DNA of 34,295 bases from Burkholderiaceae bacterium (GTDB lineage: Bacteria; Pseudomonadota; Gammaproteobacteria; Burkholderiales; Burkholderiaceae). The notes under the pieces are model-generated. The model did not search any database. It worked only from the letters and a program-made list of their open reading frames with translations, and had not been told where the DNA came from. Both the position numbers and the translations under genes were made by a program. The stretch is taken from assembly GCA_947380285.1 (NCBI GenBank), contig CANCQD010000011.1, positions 1-34,295 of the forward strand. Direction: 5' to 3'. Positions 24,241-32,159 of this stretch are shown here, one piece after another. How positions within the stretch are numbered: position 1 is the stretch's first letter; every line of letters starts with the position of its first letter.

Positions 24241-25572
24241 CTATTTAGAGGGCAAACAATTCATATAGAAACGCTTGATCTCTTGATCGCAGCTGACATC
24301 TCTAGGTTCAATTGGTCTTTGCAATGTAATGCCCTCGATCGTTTTGCAACGACTCAAAGCCACATAAACTTGTCCTGAGGCAAATGCGCCAGAGGAGAGG
24401 TCTACTTTCACTTTATCCAGTGTTTTGCCCTGGCTCTTATGTATGGTGACAGCCCAAGCCAGCATCAGCGGAATTTGCACATACGTTCCAATAATGCTCG
24501 GAGAAATCTTTCCTGACATCATGTCATGATCGTAGCGATAAGACTCCCATTGATGACCTGTGACTTCAACGGTATTCGAGTAAGGGCCGTTCTGGACCAT
24601 GACCTTCACCTTGTCCGGTAGCATCTCGCGCACCACCCCGATCGTGCCATTGACCCAGCGCTTCGGAAAACCAGGATCCGTTGCGGTAAACATCACTTTG
24701 GCACCAACCTTCAGCACCAAATTATTGGGTGATGGCAAATTGCGCTCATCAATATTAAATTTACCCGTTGATATACCTGCGTATACCTTGCCTTCAGCAG
24801 TAATAGCACGCAGCCCAGCGCCATTGATCTGATCGGCCCGTGCATTGGTCGTCGTCAAGGTGATGGTCTGCTCATCGACCTCTGCATCCTTTTTAAAGCA
24901 CTGCGCATTGAGTATGTCGATGGCTTCATCTACATCATGATTGATTCGAATGCGATTGAGTAAGCCTGCAAAATGCTCGTCCTTTTGGCGGAAGATCTTA
25001 GAGAGCTCCACCATGGTGACATCTTTACGATGCAGAGCCATAGCACAGAAGAAATAAGGGCCCTCATAACCTCTTTCAGAGAGCACTTGCATGTCGGCGC
25101 TAGAAACCACCGGAGGCAACTGAAATAAGTCGCCCACAAGCATCACCTGAATTCCACCAAAAGGCTTACCTTTTTGGGGACCGTTCTCACGCAAGAATAA
25201 ATCCATCGCATCGACGACATCAGCTCGGACCATCGAGATCTCATCAATGATGAGTAAACGAATATCTTTGTAAAGACGCTTGTCTCGCAGCGGCTTGATA
25301 TCTTCTTCTGGAAAGATGAGTCGCGGCGGCAATCTAAAAAAGGAATGAATTGTCACACCTTTGACCTGAAGTGCTGCCACGCCTGTTGGAGCCACTACCA
25401 CAACATTACCGGGGATGATGTCTCGAAGATAACCAATTAAAGTGGTTTTACCAGTCCCCGCTTTACCACTGACAAAAATATAGGGGTCATGACGGTCGAT
25501 AGCATCTACCACCGCCTGATAATCAGGAGTAACTTCAATCTCAGACGATTCGGGGATAGGAGTATCAGTCAT
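24241..25572 (-). CDS. PIF1/RecD-like superfamily 1 DNA helicase
   Basis: ATP-driven DNA helicase, probably 5' to 3', acting in genome maintenance. Motifs in order within 443 residues: Walker A GKAGTGKT (36-43), motif Ia APTGVAALQ, motif II LLIIDEISMV (Asp111, Glu112), motif III LVGDLFQLPPV (about 146-156), a PIF1-like SH3 insertion, and motifs V/VI TIHKSQGKTLDKV and QVYVALSRCKTIEGI near the end. The HSFF and VYVALSRC sequences are typical of the bacterial PIF1-like branch. It stands alone on the minus strand with a 663-bp upstream gap. It ends in LPSK without the extra domains often fused to this family. Confidence 0.9.
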   Translation of the reverse strand: MTDTPIPESSEIEVTPDYQAVVDAIDRHDPYIFVSGKAGTGKTTLIGYLRDIIPGNVVVVAPTGVAALQVKGVTIHSFFRLPPRLIFPEEDIKPLRDKRLYKDIRLLIIDEISMVRADVVDAMDLFLRENGPQKGKPFGGIQVMLVGDLFQLPPVVSSADMQVLSERGYEGPYFFCAMALHRKDVTMVELSKIFRQKDEHFAGLLNRIRINHDVDEAIDILNAQCFKKDAEVDEQTITLTTTNARADQINGAGLRAITAEGKVYAGISTGKFNIDERNLPSPNNLVLKVGAKVMFTATDPGFPKRWVNGTIGVVREMLPDKVKVMVQNGPYSNTVEVTGHQWESYRYDHDMMSGKISPSIIGTYVQIPLMLAWAVTIHKSQGKTLDKVKVDLSSGAFASGQVYVALSRCKTIEGITLQRPIEPRDVSCDQEIKRFYMNCLPSK

Positions 25573-25879
25573 TAGCCAGCAAACTATACCCTGAGTTCTA
25601 AAACCTCAGCAGTAGGCACACAAGGAATAGAGAGCGAGATTGAGCACTCCTAGAAATTTTTCTACATTGTTGAAAGAATCCAGCTAAATCTCAATAACCC
25701 TTTTAGACTCTTTTAGTATCCCTACTTTCTCTGCCTAGAAAGATTGATATAGATCATCCCCATGAAACGCGTATTGAAGTTTTTCAATAAAAAATATATT
25801 TATCTGTGAGCGTAACCATGCAACGATCAAATTGAATCGCTTGATAGTAGGTTGACTTTTCATCAATAGCGATTCCCAT

Positions 25880-26047
25880 CTAATCATGGATTGCAATCAG
25901 TCTGCCAGACTGAATCACAATATTATTCACAATATCGGAGATGAATTCTTGGCAGATATAGCCAACACTTAGGCCAATGAATCCTGATGCAGTTAAGAGA
26001 TAACTTGCTGAATGTTCAGACAGCAGCGCAAAACTGGAGTGCTGTCT
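25880..26047 (-). pseudogene. Possible relic of an MscS-type mechanosensitive channel
   Basis: The minus-strand frame is open for 55 codons between two stops and reads in part YLLTASGFIGLSVGY, then QEFISDIVNNIVIQ and GRLIAIHD, ending at a TAG. The pattern small-x-x-Gly-Leu-x-x-Gly-x-x-x-Gln-x-x-(Ile/Leu)-Ser-x-Ile-Val followed by Arg-x-x-x-x-x-Asp resembles the pore helix and following segment of MscS proteins. There is no start codon context, no N-terminal membrane part and no C-terminal domain, so at most it is a fragment. A chance resemblance is possible. Confidence 0.3.
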
Positions 26048-26154
26048 TCAGAATTTCATAAAATTTGGGCAAAATCGGGACAAATGCACAATTTTTACGA
26101 ATAACTGCTTGATTTAATTCATTTTTTTAGCCCATTTGTTCTTTTTATGCTACT

Positions 26155-26168
26155 TTTATACTAATTTC
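26155..26168 (+). promoter_or_regulatory. 14-mer TTTATACTAATTTC upstream of the response regulator, with -10-like TATACT
   Basis: The exact 14-mer also occurs upstream of the pilZ-like gene on the opposite strand (27494-27507). It contains TATACT (26157-26162), which could be a -10 element; TTTGTT 16 bp upstream is a poor -35. It ends 67 bp before the response regulator start. A separate TTGACA at 26188-26193 is a candidate -35, but no good -10 follows at the usual distance. Confidence 0.4.
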
Positions 26169-26235
26169 ACCAGAGCGGTGCACAAAATTGACACCTTGCT
26201 ACTACAGAAATTGAAATTATAGGTAAACTCCGTTA

Positions 26236-26961
26236 ATGCTTATAAGTGCTAAAACTGTTAACACTCCAATTAAGGTCCAAATTGTAGATCCGCATCAAAT
26301 TGCTCTACTGGGAATTAAGCACCTCATTTCCACTACTAGCAACCACGATGTTTGTTCCACAGCGAGCAATGCCAAGGAAGCGATCTCTGAAGCACTTGCC
26401 TCAAACCCCGATATCATCATATTAGAGCCAGAACTTGACGGCGAAGATGGCTTAGAGCTGATCACATCCCTTCTACAGAAAACCAAAGCCAAGATCATTG
26501 TCTACACCGGCAGTAGCAACACCAAGATCCATGATTTGGCAGTAGTTAAAGGTGCGCGTGGCGTCATTACCAAAATGGAGCCAACAGATACCTTAATCAA
26601 GGCCATCGATAAAATTTATATTGGTGAGCTGTGGATTAACCGTAACGCAACCTCTCGAATCCTCTTGCAAATTGCGGAGGCGAGTGCGCCGAAGACCATC
26701 AGCATTGAAGAAAAAAGATTAAATACTCTTTCAATTAAAGAAGAAAAAGTAACGCGCGCTATTCAGCTGCATCCCGATAAAACTCTCAAGGGAATTGCTT
26801 CTACTTTAAATATCAGCGAACACACTTTACGCAATCACTTAGCTTCAATCTATAGCAAGCTAGAGTTGCGCAACCGTCTTGAGCTATATGTATTTTGTTG
26901 CAAGCATCAAAAGACCAGCGACCCTACCTCGCATCCAAGGCGTCGCTCCACTGATATTTGA
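26236..26961 (+). CDS. NarL/FixJ family response regulator with Glu at the phospho-acceptor site
   Basis: DNA-binding regulator with an N-terminal receiver domain (about 12-130) and a C-terminal LuxR-type helix-turn-helix (about 165-225). In the receiver, Asp18 (VDPHQIALLG), Thr91 (IVYTGSS) and Lys113 (GVITKMEP) are in place. The position normally holding the phosphorylated aspartate is Glu64 (IIILEPELDGEDG). The second residue of the N-terminal acidic pair is Pro19. The HTH reads LSIKEEKVTRAIQLHPDKTLKGIASTLNISEHTLRNHLASIYSKL in pieces, matching the GerE/LuxR pattern. No histidine kinase is adjacent. It lies near the PilZ gene and the type I secretion locus, which are plausible targets by location only. 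Activity may be independent of phosphorylation. Confidence 0.9.
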   Translation: MLISAKTVNTPIKVQIVDPHQIALLGIKHLISTTSNHDVCSTASNAKEAISEALASNPDIIILEPELDGEDGLELITSLLQKTKAKIIVYTGSSNTKIHDLAVVKGARGVITKMEPTDTLIKAIDKIYIGELWINRNATSRILLQIAEASAPKTISIEEKRLNTLSIKEEKVTRAIQLHPDKTLKGIASTLNISEHTLRNHLASIYSKLELRNRLELYVFCCKHQKTSDPTSHPRRRSTDI

Positions 26962-27052
26962 TTGGTATTGGTGCTGAGCCACCCTCAATAAGATTTCCGC
27001 AATCTCTCGCCTCTTGAGAAATTCTTCTGCCATAGTAAAAACAATAAAATGG

Positions 27053-27074
27053 AGTCAAAACCTGACTGATTTTT
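27053..27074 (+). terminator. Weak hairpin with T-run after the response regulator
   Basis: AGTCA (27053-27057), loop AAACC, TGACT (27063-27067), then GA and five T (27070-27074). The stem is only 5 bp, about 90 bp after the response regulator stop and between convergent genes. A weak intrinsic terminator is possible. Confidence 0.3.
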
Positions 27075-27105
27075 ATCTAAAGTACTGCTTTTGCGGAGGA
27101 GAATA

Positions 27106-27411
27106 CTAGAGAACCTCGAGAGTCTGGCTAATGATCTTTGCGGCAATCGCAGAACGCCCACCCTCTTTAACCACCCTGACCACCTGACCACTGCAAACCA
27201 GCTTTAAGGGGCCACCAGGGGTATTGAGCTCAACTTCAAATTGGATTTCTGAGCCCTCAGAGTGTTCATCATCAATTTCAAAGAAAATGCCTGTCGCACT
27301 GATATCGCGCGTGGTTCCCGACTTCCCATTCACGGAAACAGGCAAGCACGAGGCTATACGACTGGCACGTTCGAGCTTAGCTTTTGGCTTTAGGGAGGTA
27401 TTTTTGACCAT
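27106..27411 (-). CDS. Small PilZ-domain protein (possible c-di-GMP receptor)
   Basis: Stand-alone PilZ protein of 101 residues. PilZ domains bind cyclic di-GMP through an RxxxR motif and a (D/N)xSxxG motif. The second motif is clear: Asp36-Ile-Ser38-Ala-Thr-Gly41 in TTRDISATGIFFEID. The first is imperfect: the sequence is E14-R-A-S-R18, so the first arginine is Glu unless Arg15 takes its role in an RxxR form. The rest of the barrel is regular (GSEIQFEVELNTP, LVCSGQVVRVV). It lies 287 bp after the tolC-type gene of the secretion operon, on the same strand, and may have its own promoter at 27494-27507. A role in surface-adhesion control is inferred from position. Confidence 0.85.
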   Translation of the reverse strand: MVKNTSLKPKAKLERASRIASCLPVSVNGKSGTTRDISATGIFFEIDDEHSEGSEIQFEVELNTPGGPLKLVCSGQVVRVVKEGGRSAIAAKIISQTLEVL

Positions 27412-27493
27412 GACTAATACTACTCAATTTTTTAGGGAAATCCTTGGTACAGGTCTACTCTTTTTCTGATTATTTGTACTGGATATATTTATA

Positions 27494-27507
27494 GAAATTA
27501 GTATAAA
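27494..27507 (-). promoter_or_regulatory. Second copy of 14-mer TTTATACTAATTTC, upstream of the PilZ gene
   Basis: Read on the minus strand, these 14 bases are identical to 26155-26168 and point toward the PilZ gene, ending 82 bp before its start. TATACT inside may be a -10 element. The shared sequence and shared orientation relative to the two genes suggest a common promoter or operator. Confidence 0.45.
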
Positions 27508-27585
27508 TCCCTATTTTTAAATACTCCTAGGATTAAATCTACTCCGTTTAAATTTGAGTCAGCACCTAAATGCTCATTAAAAACA

Positions 27586-27624
27586 ATCATTTAAACTTTT
27601 CGAAAATGACTCAAACTAAATGAT
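27586..27624 (-). terminator. Candidate terminator after the secretion operon, with nested inverted repeats
   Basis: ATCATTTA and TAAATGAT (27586-27593 and 27617-27624) can pair around a 23-base loop that itself contains the palindrome TTTTCGAAAA (27597-27606). On the minus strand the hairpin is followed by TGTTTTT. It lies 75 bp after the tolC-type stop. The stem is AU-rich, so strength is doubtful. Confidence 0.4.
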
Positions 27625-27698
27625 CCCCACTCTTCTTGGGCTTTCCTAGGGATTTTATTTAGCTCCAATCTACTACAACTACTTTTGCTCTTGCTAGC

Positions 27699-29066
27699 TT
27701 ATGATTTAAAGTAGATTGCTACCTTCTCGAAATCATCCACCTCAAGACTACCGCCAAGTTGATGAAGCTTGAGATAGGCAATCAAATAGTTGTATTTTAC
27801 TTGTGCTAAATCACGGCGCGTATTAAAGAGTCCTTTTTCTGCCAAGAGCACATCCACATTGATGCGCTCACCTGCTAAAACACTTTTACGCATCGACTTC
27901 ACGAGTTGGGTTGCAGACTCTTGTGCAATAGATAGAGCTTGCACTTTTTGTCTACCAGAAACGACGAGGTCGTATTGCTTACGTAACTCCGTAGTCACTT
28001 TATCTTTAGTCGCATCGTAGTCTGCTTGTGCTTTCTCATAGTTAGCATACGCTTGTGATGTGCGCGCGTTAATCTCGCCACCACTAAAGAGTGATAGGTT
28101 CAACTGAACACCAACATAACTTTGATTGGTGGTGTTGTTAATACTAGTGACGCTGTTCGATGTTTGGGTTGTTAAAGCGCCGACTAAATTGAGCGATGGA
28201 TAATGGCCAGCGTGATTTTTGCGATACTCTTGCTTCGCAATCTCGATATTATTTTCTGCGGCCTTGAGCTCTGCATTATTGGCGAGCGCCTTTTCTTTCC
28301 AATCCTCAAAGCGCATCGAAGAAAGATTCAAATACTTAAAGTTTCCAGATAATTTTTTGACTTTCGCCACGTCGTCCACTGGCTCACCAATCACGCTCAC
28401 AAATTTTCTGCGGGCATTTTCGACCGAGTCGACTGCGTCTACCACTTTAAATTCGGCTACTTGATAGGAGGCTTCAGCTTCCAACATATCGGTGATGGAT
28501 GCCTCACCATTTTGATTCAGTTTTTTGGCAGCTTTAAATTGCTCCAAAAAGGCATCGCGCTCTGCTGTCTGAAATTGCAATTGATCTAATGCAAACAGTA
28601 AATCGGTGTAGGCCTGCAATACCCGAATTAATAAATCTTGGGTATTAAAGATAAATTTAGATTGACTGAAATCAGACTGTGCTACACCCTGCCTCCAGCG
28701 TGCTAAAGCTTCCAAACTAAAGAGAGGCTGAGTAAGCTGAACATAGGAGTAATTACTTGGATAACTCCAGTTAGTAGAAGTAGTAGGACCACCTGTGTAA
28801 AGAGAGCCCCACTGCACTGCGCGGTTCGTATTTTGATTATATTGAGCAGCAAGCTTTGGCAATATTGCAGAGCGCCCAATACCATTGTTCTCTAAACCAG
28901 CTTCGTAGTCTTTCATAGCTGAGCGATAGACTGGATCGTTTTTTAAGGCCAGCTCGTATGATTCCATTAAATCTAACGCAAATGCGGAAGGCATGAGGAG
29001 CACCAGGGCTGCCCCTATGAGCGCTTTACGCACTGCCCCGACATTCAAAAAATCACACTTTTGCAT
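27699..29066 (-). CDS. TolC family outer-membrane protein of the type I secretion system
   Basis: Forms the outer-membrane and periplasmic channel of the secretion machine. The 455 residues begin with a leader (AVRKALIGAALVLLMPSAFA, cut near residue 30) and then LMESYELALKNDPVYRSA, the usual TolC-family beginning. The two repeated coiled-coil/beta halves include VQLTQPLFSLEALARWRQG and VGVQLNLSLFSGGEINART, the paired strand-and-turn motifs of this family. I chose ATG 29066, preceded by GAGGATTGAG and 1 bp after the HlyD stop, over a GTG at 29078 that would overlap it by 11 bases. It is the last gene of the ABC-HlyD-TolC set. Confidence 0.92.
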   Translation of the reverse strand: MQKCDFLNVGAVRKALIGAALVLLMPSAFALDLMESYELALKNDPVYRSAMKDYEAGLENNGIGRSAILPKLAAQYNQNTNRAVQWGSLYTGGPTTSTNWSYPSNYSYVQLTQPLFSLEALARWRQGVAQSDFSQSKFIFNTQDLLIRVLQAYTDLLFALDQLQFQTAERDAFLEQFKAAKKLNQNGEASITDMLEAEASYQVAEFKVVDAVDSVENARRKFVSVIGEPVDDVAKVKKLSGNFKYLNLSSMRFEDWKEKALANNAELKAAENNIEIAKQEYRKNHAGHYPSLNLVGALTTQTSNSVTSINNTTNQSYVGVQLNLSLFSGGEINARTSQAYANYEKAQADYDATKDKVTTELRKQYDLVVSGRQKVQALSIAQESATQLVKSMRKSVLAGERINVDVLLAEKGLFNTRRDLAQVKYNYLIAYLKLHQLGGSLEVDDFEKVAIYFKS

Positions 29067-29067
29067 C

Positions 29068-30270
29068 TCAATCCTCACGCATCGCTGAATGCGCTCGATC
29101 TAATATAGGCTTCATGAGGTAAGTCATCATTGACTGCTCGCCAGTCCGAATGAAAAGCTCTACCGGCATACCTGGTCGAACCTTCAGGTCTTTTAAGAGC
29201 TTAACGCCCTGTGGTGTAGACACAGCCTGGATCTTGTAATACGGGTTACCGGTTTTCTCATCGGTGATGCGATCAGCGCCAACCGAGATCAAGACGCCAG
29301 GAATATGGGGCGTACGGTTGGTATTAAATGCCGTAAACATCATCTCGACTGGCAAGTCTGGGTGGACTTTATCTACCAAATGGACGGGTAATTGACCTTC
29401 AACAATCATTCCTTCATTGGTAGGAATCACTTCCATCAACTTTTGACCAGGGCTAACTACCCCGCCTTTAGTAAAGATAGTGATATTGACTACCTGCCCA
29501 TCAACCGAAGACCTCAACTCTGTATTCGCAAGGTCATACTCATAGGGGTTCAGCTTTTCTTGTTGCTCACTCATCTGTTTCTTAGTGCGAATCAGATTAC
29601 CCTCATCCTCCAAGATCGATGCTTTCAGTTGTAGCTGTTGGCGCTCAAGCTCCAGCACCTTATTGGTGGCCATATAACCTTCTGCGGCAAGATTACGTAA
29701 TCCCACTAACTGCCGCTCGAGTAATTCTGATTGCTGTTTCTTTTGCACAATCGCCTGTGAAAGACCTTTGACTTGGGCTTCAAAACCGACAATCGTTTCT
29801 TTAGTAGCATTTGCTTGGGCTTTTGCGCTAATTGGATTGAGCTTGATCAGGACCTCACCTGCTTTAACCTGCTGGCCTTCTTTGACCAAAATATCATCTA
29901 CTACGCCAGCAAAAGCGGGTTGTATGGTCTTGCGGTTGCTATCGGTAATGACATAACCGGAAGCTGATACGCCCTTCTCAATTGGCGCCAAAAACGCCCA
30001 CAGCATCGCCCCACCAAATCCCCAAATGAGGACTTGCCAGCCTAACCAAGCAAAGTAGTTTTCATCCTTTTGGCCAGTACGCAGATCATGCCATTGTGCA
30101 TAGCGCACGGCCAACTGATTCAAGGTCTTTTTGCCAGTATTTGAAACAGTCAATGCGGTACTAGCAAGCTTGTTCACGATGGGGTTCTTAGAAGTGTCCT
30201 GAGATGCGCCCTCAACTACATCATCAGTAGGATTTTGAGGGCCTTGTCCCTTGTTCTCTAATTCACTCAT
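29068..30270 (-). CDS. HlyD/PrtE-type periplasmic adaptor of the type I secretion system
   Basis: Membrane fusion protein linking the ABC transporter to the TolC-type channel. The 400 residues have a cytoplasmic N-terminal tail of about 70 residues, one membrane span at 73-95 (AWLGWQVLIWGFGGAMLWAF), the lipoyl half-motifs around ASGYVITDSNRKTIQPAFAG and ILVKEGQQVKAGEVLIKL, a long coiled-coil hairpin (about 160-240) and the C-terminal RPGMPVELFIRTGEQSMMTYLMKP, typical of this family. The start overlaps the ABC stop by ATGA. The N-terminal tail is longer than in PrtE and rich in Asn/Gln/Asp. Confidence 0.93.
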   Translation of the reverse strand: MSELENKGQGPQNPTDDVVEGASQDTSKNPIVNKLASTALTVSNTGKKTLNQLAVRYAQWHDLRTGQKDENYFAWLGWQVLIWGFGGAMLWAFLAPIEKGVSASGYVITDSNRKTIQPAFAGVVDDILVKEGQQVKAGEVLIKLNPISAKAQANATKETIVGFEAQVKGLSQAIVQKKQQSELLERQLVGLRNLAAEGYMATNKVLELERQQLQLKASILEDEGNLIRTKKQMSEQQEKLNPYEYDLANTELRSSVDGQVVNITIFTKGGVVSPGQKLMEVIPTNEGMIVEGQLPVHLVDKVHPDLPVEMMFTAFNTNRTPHIPGVLISVGADRITDEKTGNPYYKIQAVSTPQGVKLLKDLKVRPGMPVELFIRTGEQSMMTYLMKPILDRAHSAMRED

Positions 30271-32060
30271 ACTGCACCTCCTGCGGGATTAGGTCCTGCC
30301 GAAGGTGGAGTTTGCGCCGGATTGGAAGCTTGATTGGGGGCTTGATTCTCTACGGCGGTATTTTTTCCAGTCGGATTTTGTAGTGCTTGCATCACTTCTG
30401 CAGTAGGTCCAAACAAGCGCGTACTGCCATCTTGTAATAGCAATAATTTGGTCGTAATTTGCAGTATTGGCATGCGATGGGTAATGACAATCACCGTTGC
30501 TTTGCGCTCGCGTGCCTCAACAATGGCTTTCACGAGCGCTGCCTCGCCTACTTCATCCAAATTGGAATTCGGCTCATCGAGCACAATCACGGCAGGCTTA
30601 CCAAATAAGGCTCTAGCCAGAGCTAAGCGCTGCTTTTGACCACCAGAAAGCCCCACGCCACCATCACCAATGCGGGTGTCATAACCCTCCGGGAAATGCA
30701 GCACCATGTCATGCACACCGGCAGATTGAGCAGCCTCAATCACATCCTCAGCATTAAATTTCGTAAAACGCGCAATGTTTTCGCTTACGGTTCCAGGGAA
30801 AACTTCAATGTCTTGTGGCATGTAGCCAATCGCGGGACCGAGTTCATCTTTGTTCCAGCGATACACATCTGCACTATCAATACGTGCTGCATTGGGTGTC
30901 GATGGCCAGATACCCACTGCAACCCTAGCTAAGGTCGATTTACCTGAAGCACTTGGTCCGATCACTCCCAAGACATCACCTGGTTCAATTGCAAAAGTCA
31001 CATTTTTGAGTACAGGCTTTTGCACACCAGGAGGGGCTGCATACACCCCTTCCATCGTGACATAACCTTTAGGGCGCTGTAAGCTCATACCCACAACGCG
31101 GGGAGGATTGTCGCCTAAGAGTTTTTTGAGACGCTCATAAGAACTTACCACTCCGCGCCATTGCTTCCATGAACCAATCACCATCTCTACTGGTGAAGTT
31201 GCTTTACCTAACAAAATCGTCGCAGCAATCATCATGCCGGGAGACATCTTGTTTTCGATCACCAAGAAAGCTGCAAAACCCAAGGCTAAGGACTGCATCA
31301 AGGTACGGAAAAATTTGGTCATTGCACCCATAGTGGCCGCACGCTGGCTGGCAACAGCTTGAGTCTCCAAAAACTTGCTATGAATCGCATACCAACGGTC
31401 GCGCAAGGCTGGCAGCATGCCCATAGACTCTAGGACTTCAGCTTGACGCAAGTTCCCTGAAGCAATATTGGAAGACTGAACCGATAAGGTACTCGCCTCT
31501 GCTAAAGGCTGATGCGTAATCGACTCATTGAAGAAGGCCATAACAATCAAAATCAACACGCAAACGGTTGAAAATACTCCCAACCACACGTTAAAGAGAA
31601 AGATCACGATTAAGTAAAAAGGAAACCAAGGCGCATCAAAAAATGCATAAAGTGAAGGACCAGTTACAAACTGACGGATATTGGTTAAATCGCTTAAGGC
31701 TTGACCGGCATTACCGCCTTTAATCTTTAAATTTTGTTCAAAGGCAGCGGTATAAGTACGCAGATTCAGTTCTGCATCAATCTTTTTACCCACCTCAATG
31801 ACGGTGTGACTGCGAATCGCATCGAGTACAGCGTAGATGATGTAGAGAAACAAAATGATTACAGAAAGCATGAGGAGCGTAAATTCATTACGGCTAGTCA
31901 GCACCCTGTCATACACCTCTAACATATAGATAGAGGGTACTAATAGGAGCAGGTTCATGCAGGCGGTAAAAAAGCCAACGGAACGAAAGATCTTCTTGTA
32001 GCCATAAAGAGCTACCAGGATTTCATTATCCGCCTTAGGGGGTTTTAGAAAGTTTTGCAT
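30267..32060 (-). CDS. PrtD-type ABC permease/ATPase of the type I secretion system
   Basis: Inner-membrane motor that exports a substrate carrying a C-terminal signal. The 597 residues contain a six-span exporter domain (about 25-300; AVLDAIRSHTVIEVGKKIDA is a PrtD/HasD hallmark) and an ATPase domain with Walker A GPSASGKS (368-375), Q-loop Gln416, signature LSGGQKQ (471-477) and Walker B VIVLDEP (491-497). There is no N-terminal C39-like peptidase domain, which sets it apart from LapB- and HlyB-type transporters. The Pro/Ala/Asn-rich tail after about residue 560 is unusual but harmless-looking. It follows the adhesin gene by 99 bp, so the substrate is probably that adhesin. Confidence 0.94.
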   Translation of the reverse strand: MQNFLKPPKADNEILVALYGYKKIFRSVGFFTACMNLLLLVPSIYMLEVYDRVLTSRNEFTLLMLSVIILFLYIIYAVLDAIRSHTVIEVGKKIDAELNLRTYTAAFEQNLKIKGGNAGQALSDLTNIRQFVTGPSLYAFFDAPWFPFYLIVIFLFNVWLGVFSTVCVLILIVMAFFNESITHQPLAEASTLSVQSSNIASGNLRQAEVLESMGMLPALRDRWYAIHSKFLETQAVASQRAATMGAMTKFFRTLMQSLALGFAAFLVIENKMSPGMMIAATILLGKATSPVEMVIGSWKQWRGVVSSYERLKKLLGDNPPRVVGMSLQRPKGYVTMEGVYAAPPGVQKPVLKNVTFAIEPGDVLGVIGPSASGKSTLARVAVGIWPSTPNAARIDSADVYRWNKDELGPAIGYMPQDIEVFPGTVSENIARFTKFNAEDVIEAAQSAGVHDMVLHFPEGYDTRIGDGGVGLSGGQKQRLALARALFGKPAVIVLDEPNSNLDEVGEAALVKAIVEARERKATVIVITHRMPILQITTKLLLLQDGSTRLFGPTAEVMQALQNPTGKNTAVENQAPNQASNPAQTPPSAGPNPAGGAV

Positions 32061-32113
32061 CTGCGCTTTGAAAGCCCAATAGAGTAATTTGAAAGATTAT
32101 AGGGTCATTAACG

Positions 32114-32143
32114 CAATTGGCCATGCACCAGCATGGCCAATTG
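32114..32143. repeat. Perfect 13-bp stem between adhesin and ABC genes
   Basis: CAATTGGCCATGC (32114-32126), loop ACCA, GCATGGCCAATTG (32131-32143), with an outer GGGTC/GACCC pair (32102-32106 and 32143-32147) that can extend the structure across a bulge. It lies 17 bp after the adhesin stop on the minus strand. A T-run precedes rather than follows it, so it is not a standard terminator. A processing or attenuation site that sets the ratio of adhesin to secretion proteins is possible. Confidence 0.55.
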
Positions 32144-32159
32144 ACCCAAAAAGCAGACC

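Larger units (their letters stand above)
25573..26235. other. 663-bp gene-poor region upstream of helicase and response regulator
   Basis: This divergent intergenic stretch has no credible full gene on either strand. It holds the promoters of both flanking genes, a short minus-strand stretch resembling a mechanosensitive-channel core (25880-26047), a 15-base palindrome CAGTCTG-C-CAGACTG (25898-25912), an inverted repeat AGACAGCA/TGCTGTCT (26018-26025 and 26040-26047), and near the right end the 14-mer listed separately. No tRNA- or riboswitch-like fold was recognised. Confidence 0.6.

Noticed and set aside
25784..25879. 31-codon minus-strand frame starting ATG-GGA-ATC just after the channel-like relic
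   Set aside because: Too short, no recognisable family, no clear ribosome site; probably part of the decayed region.
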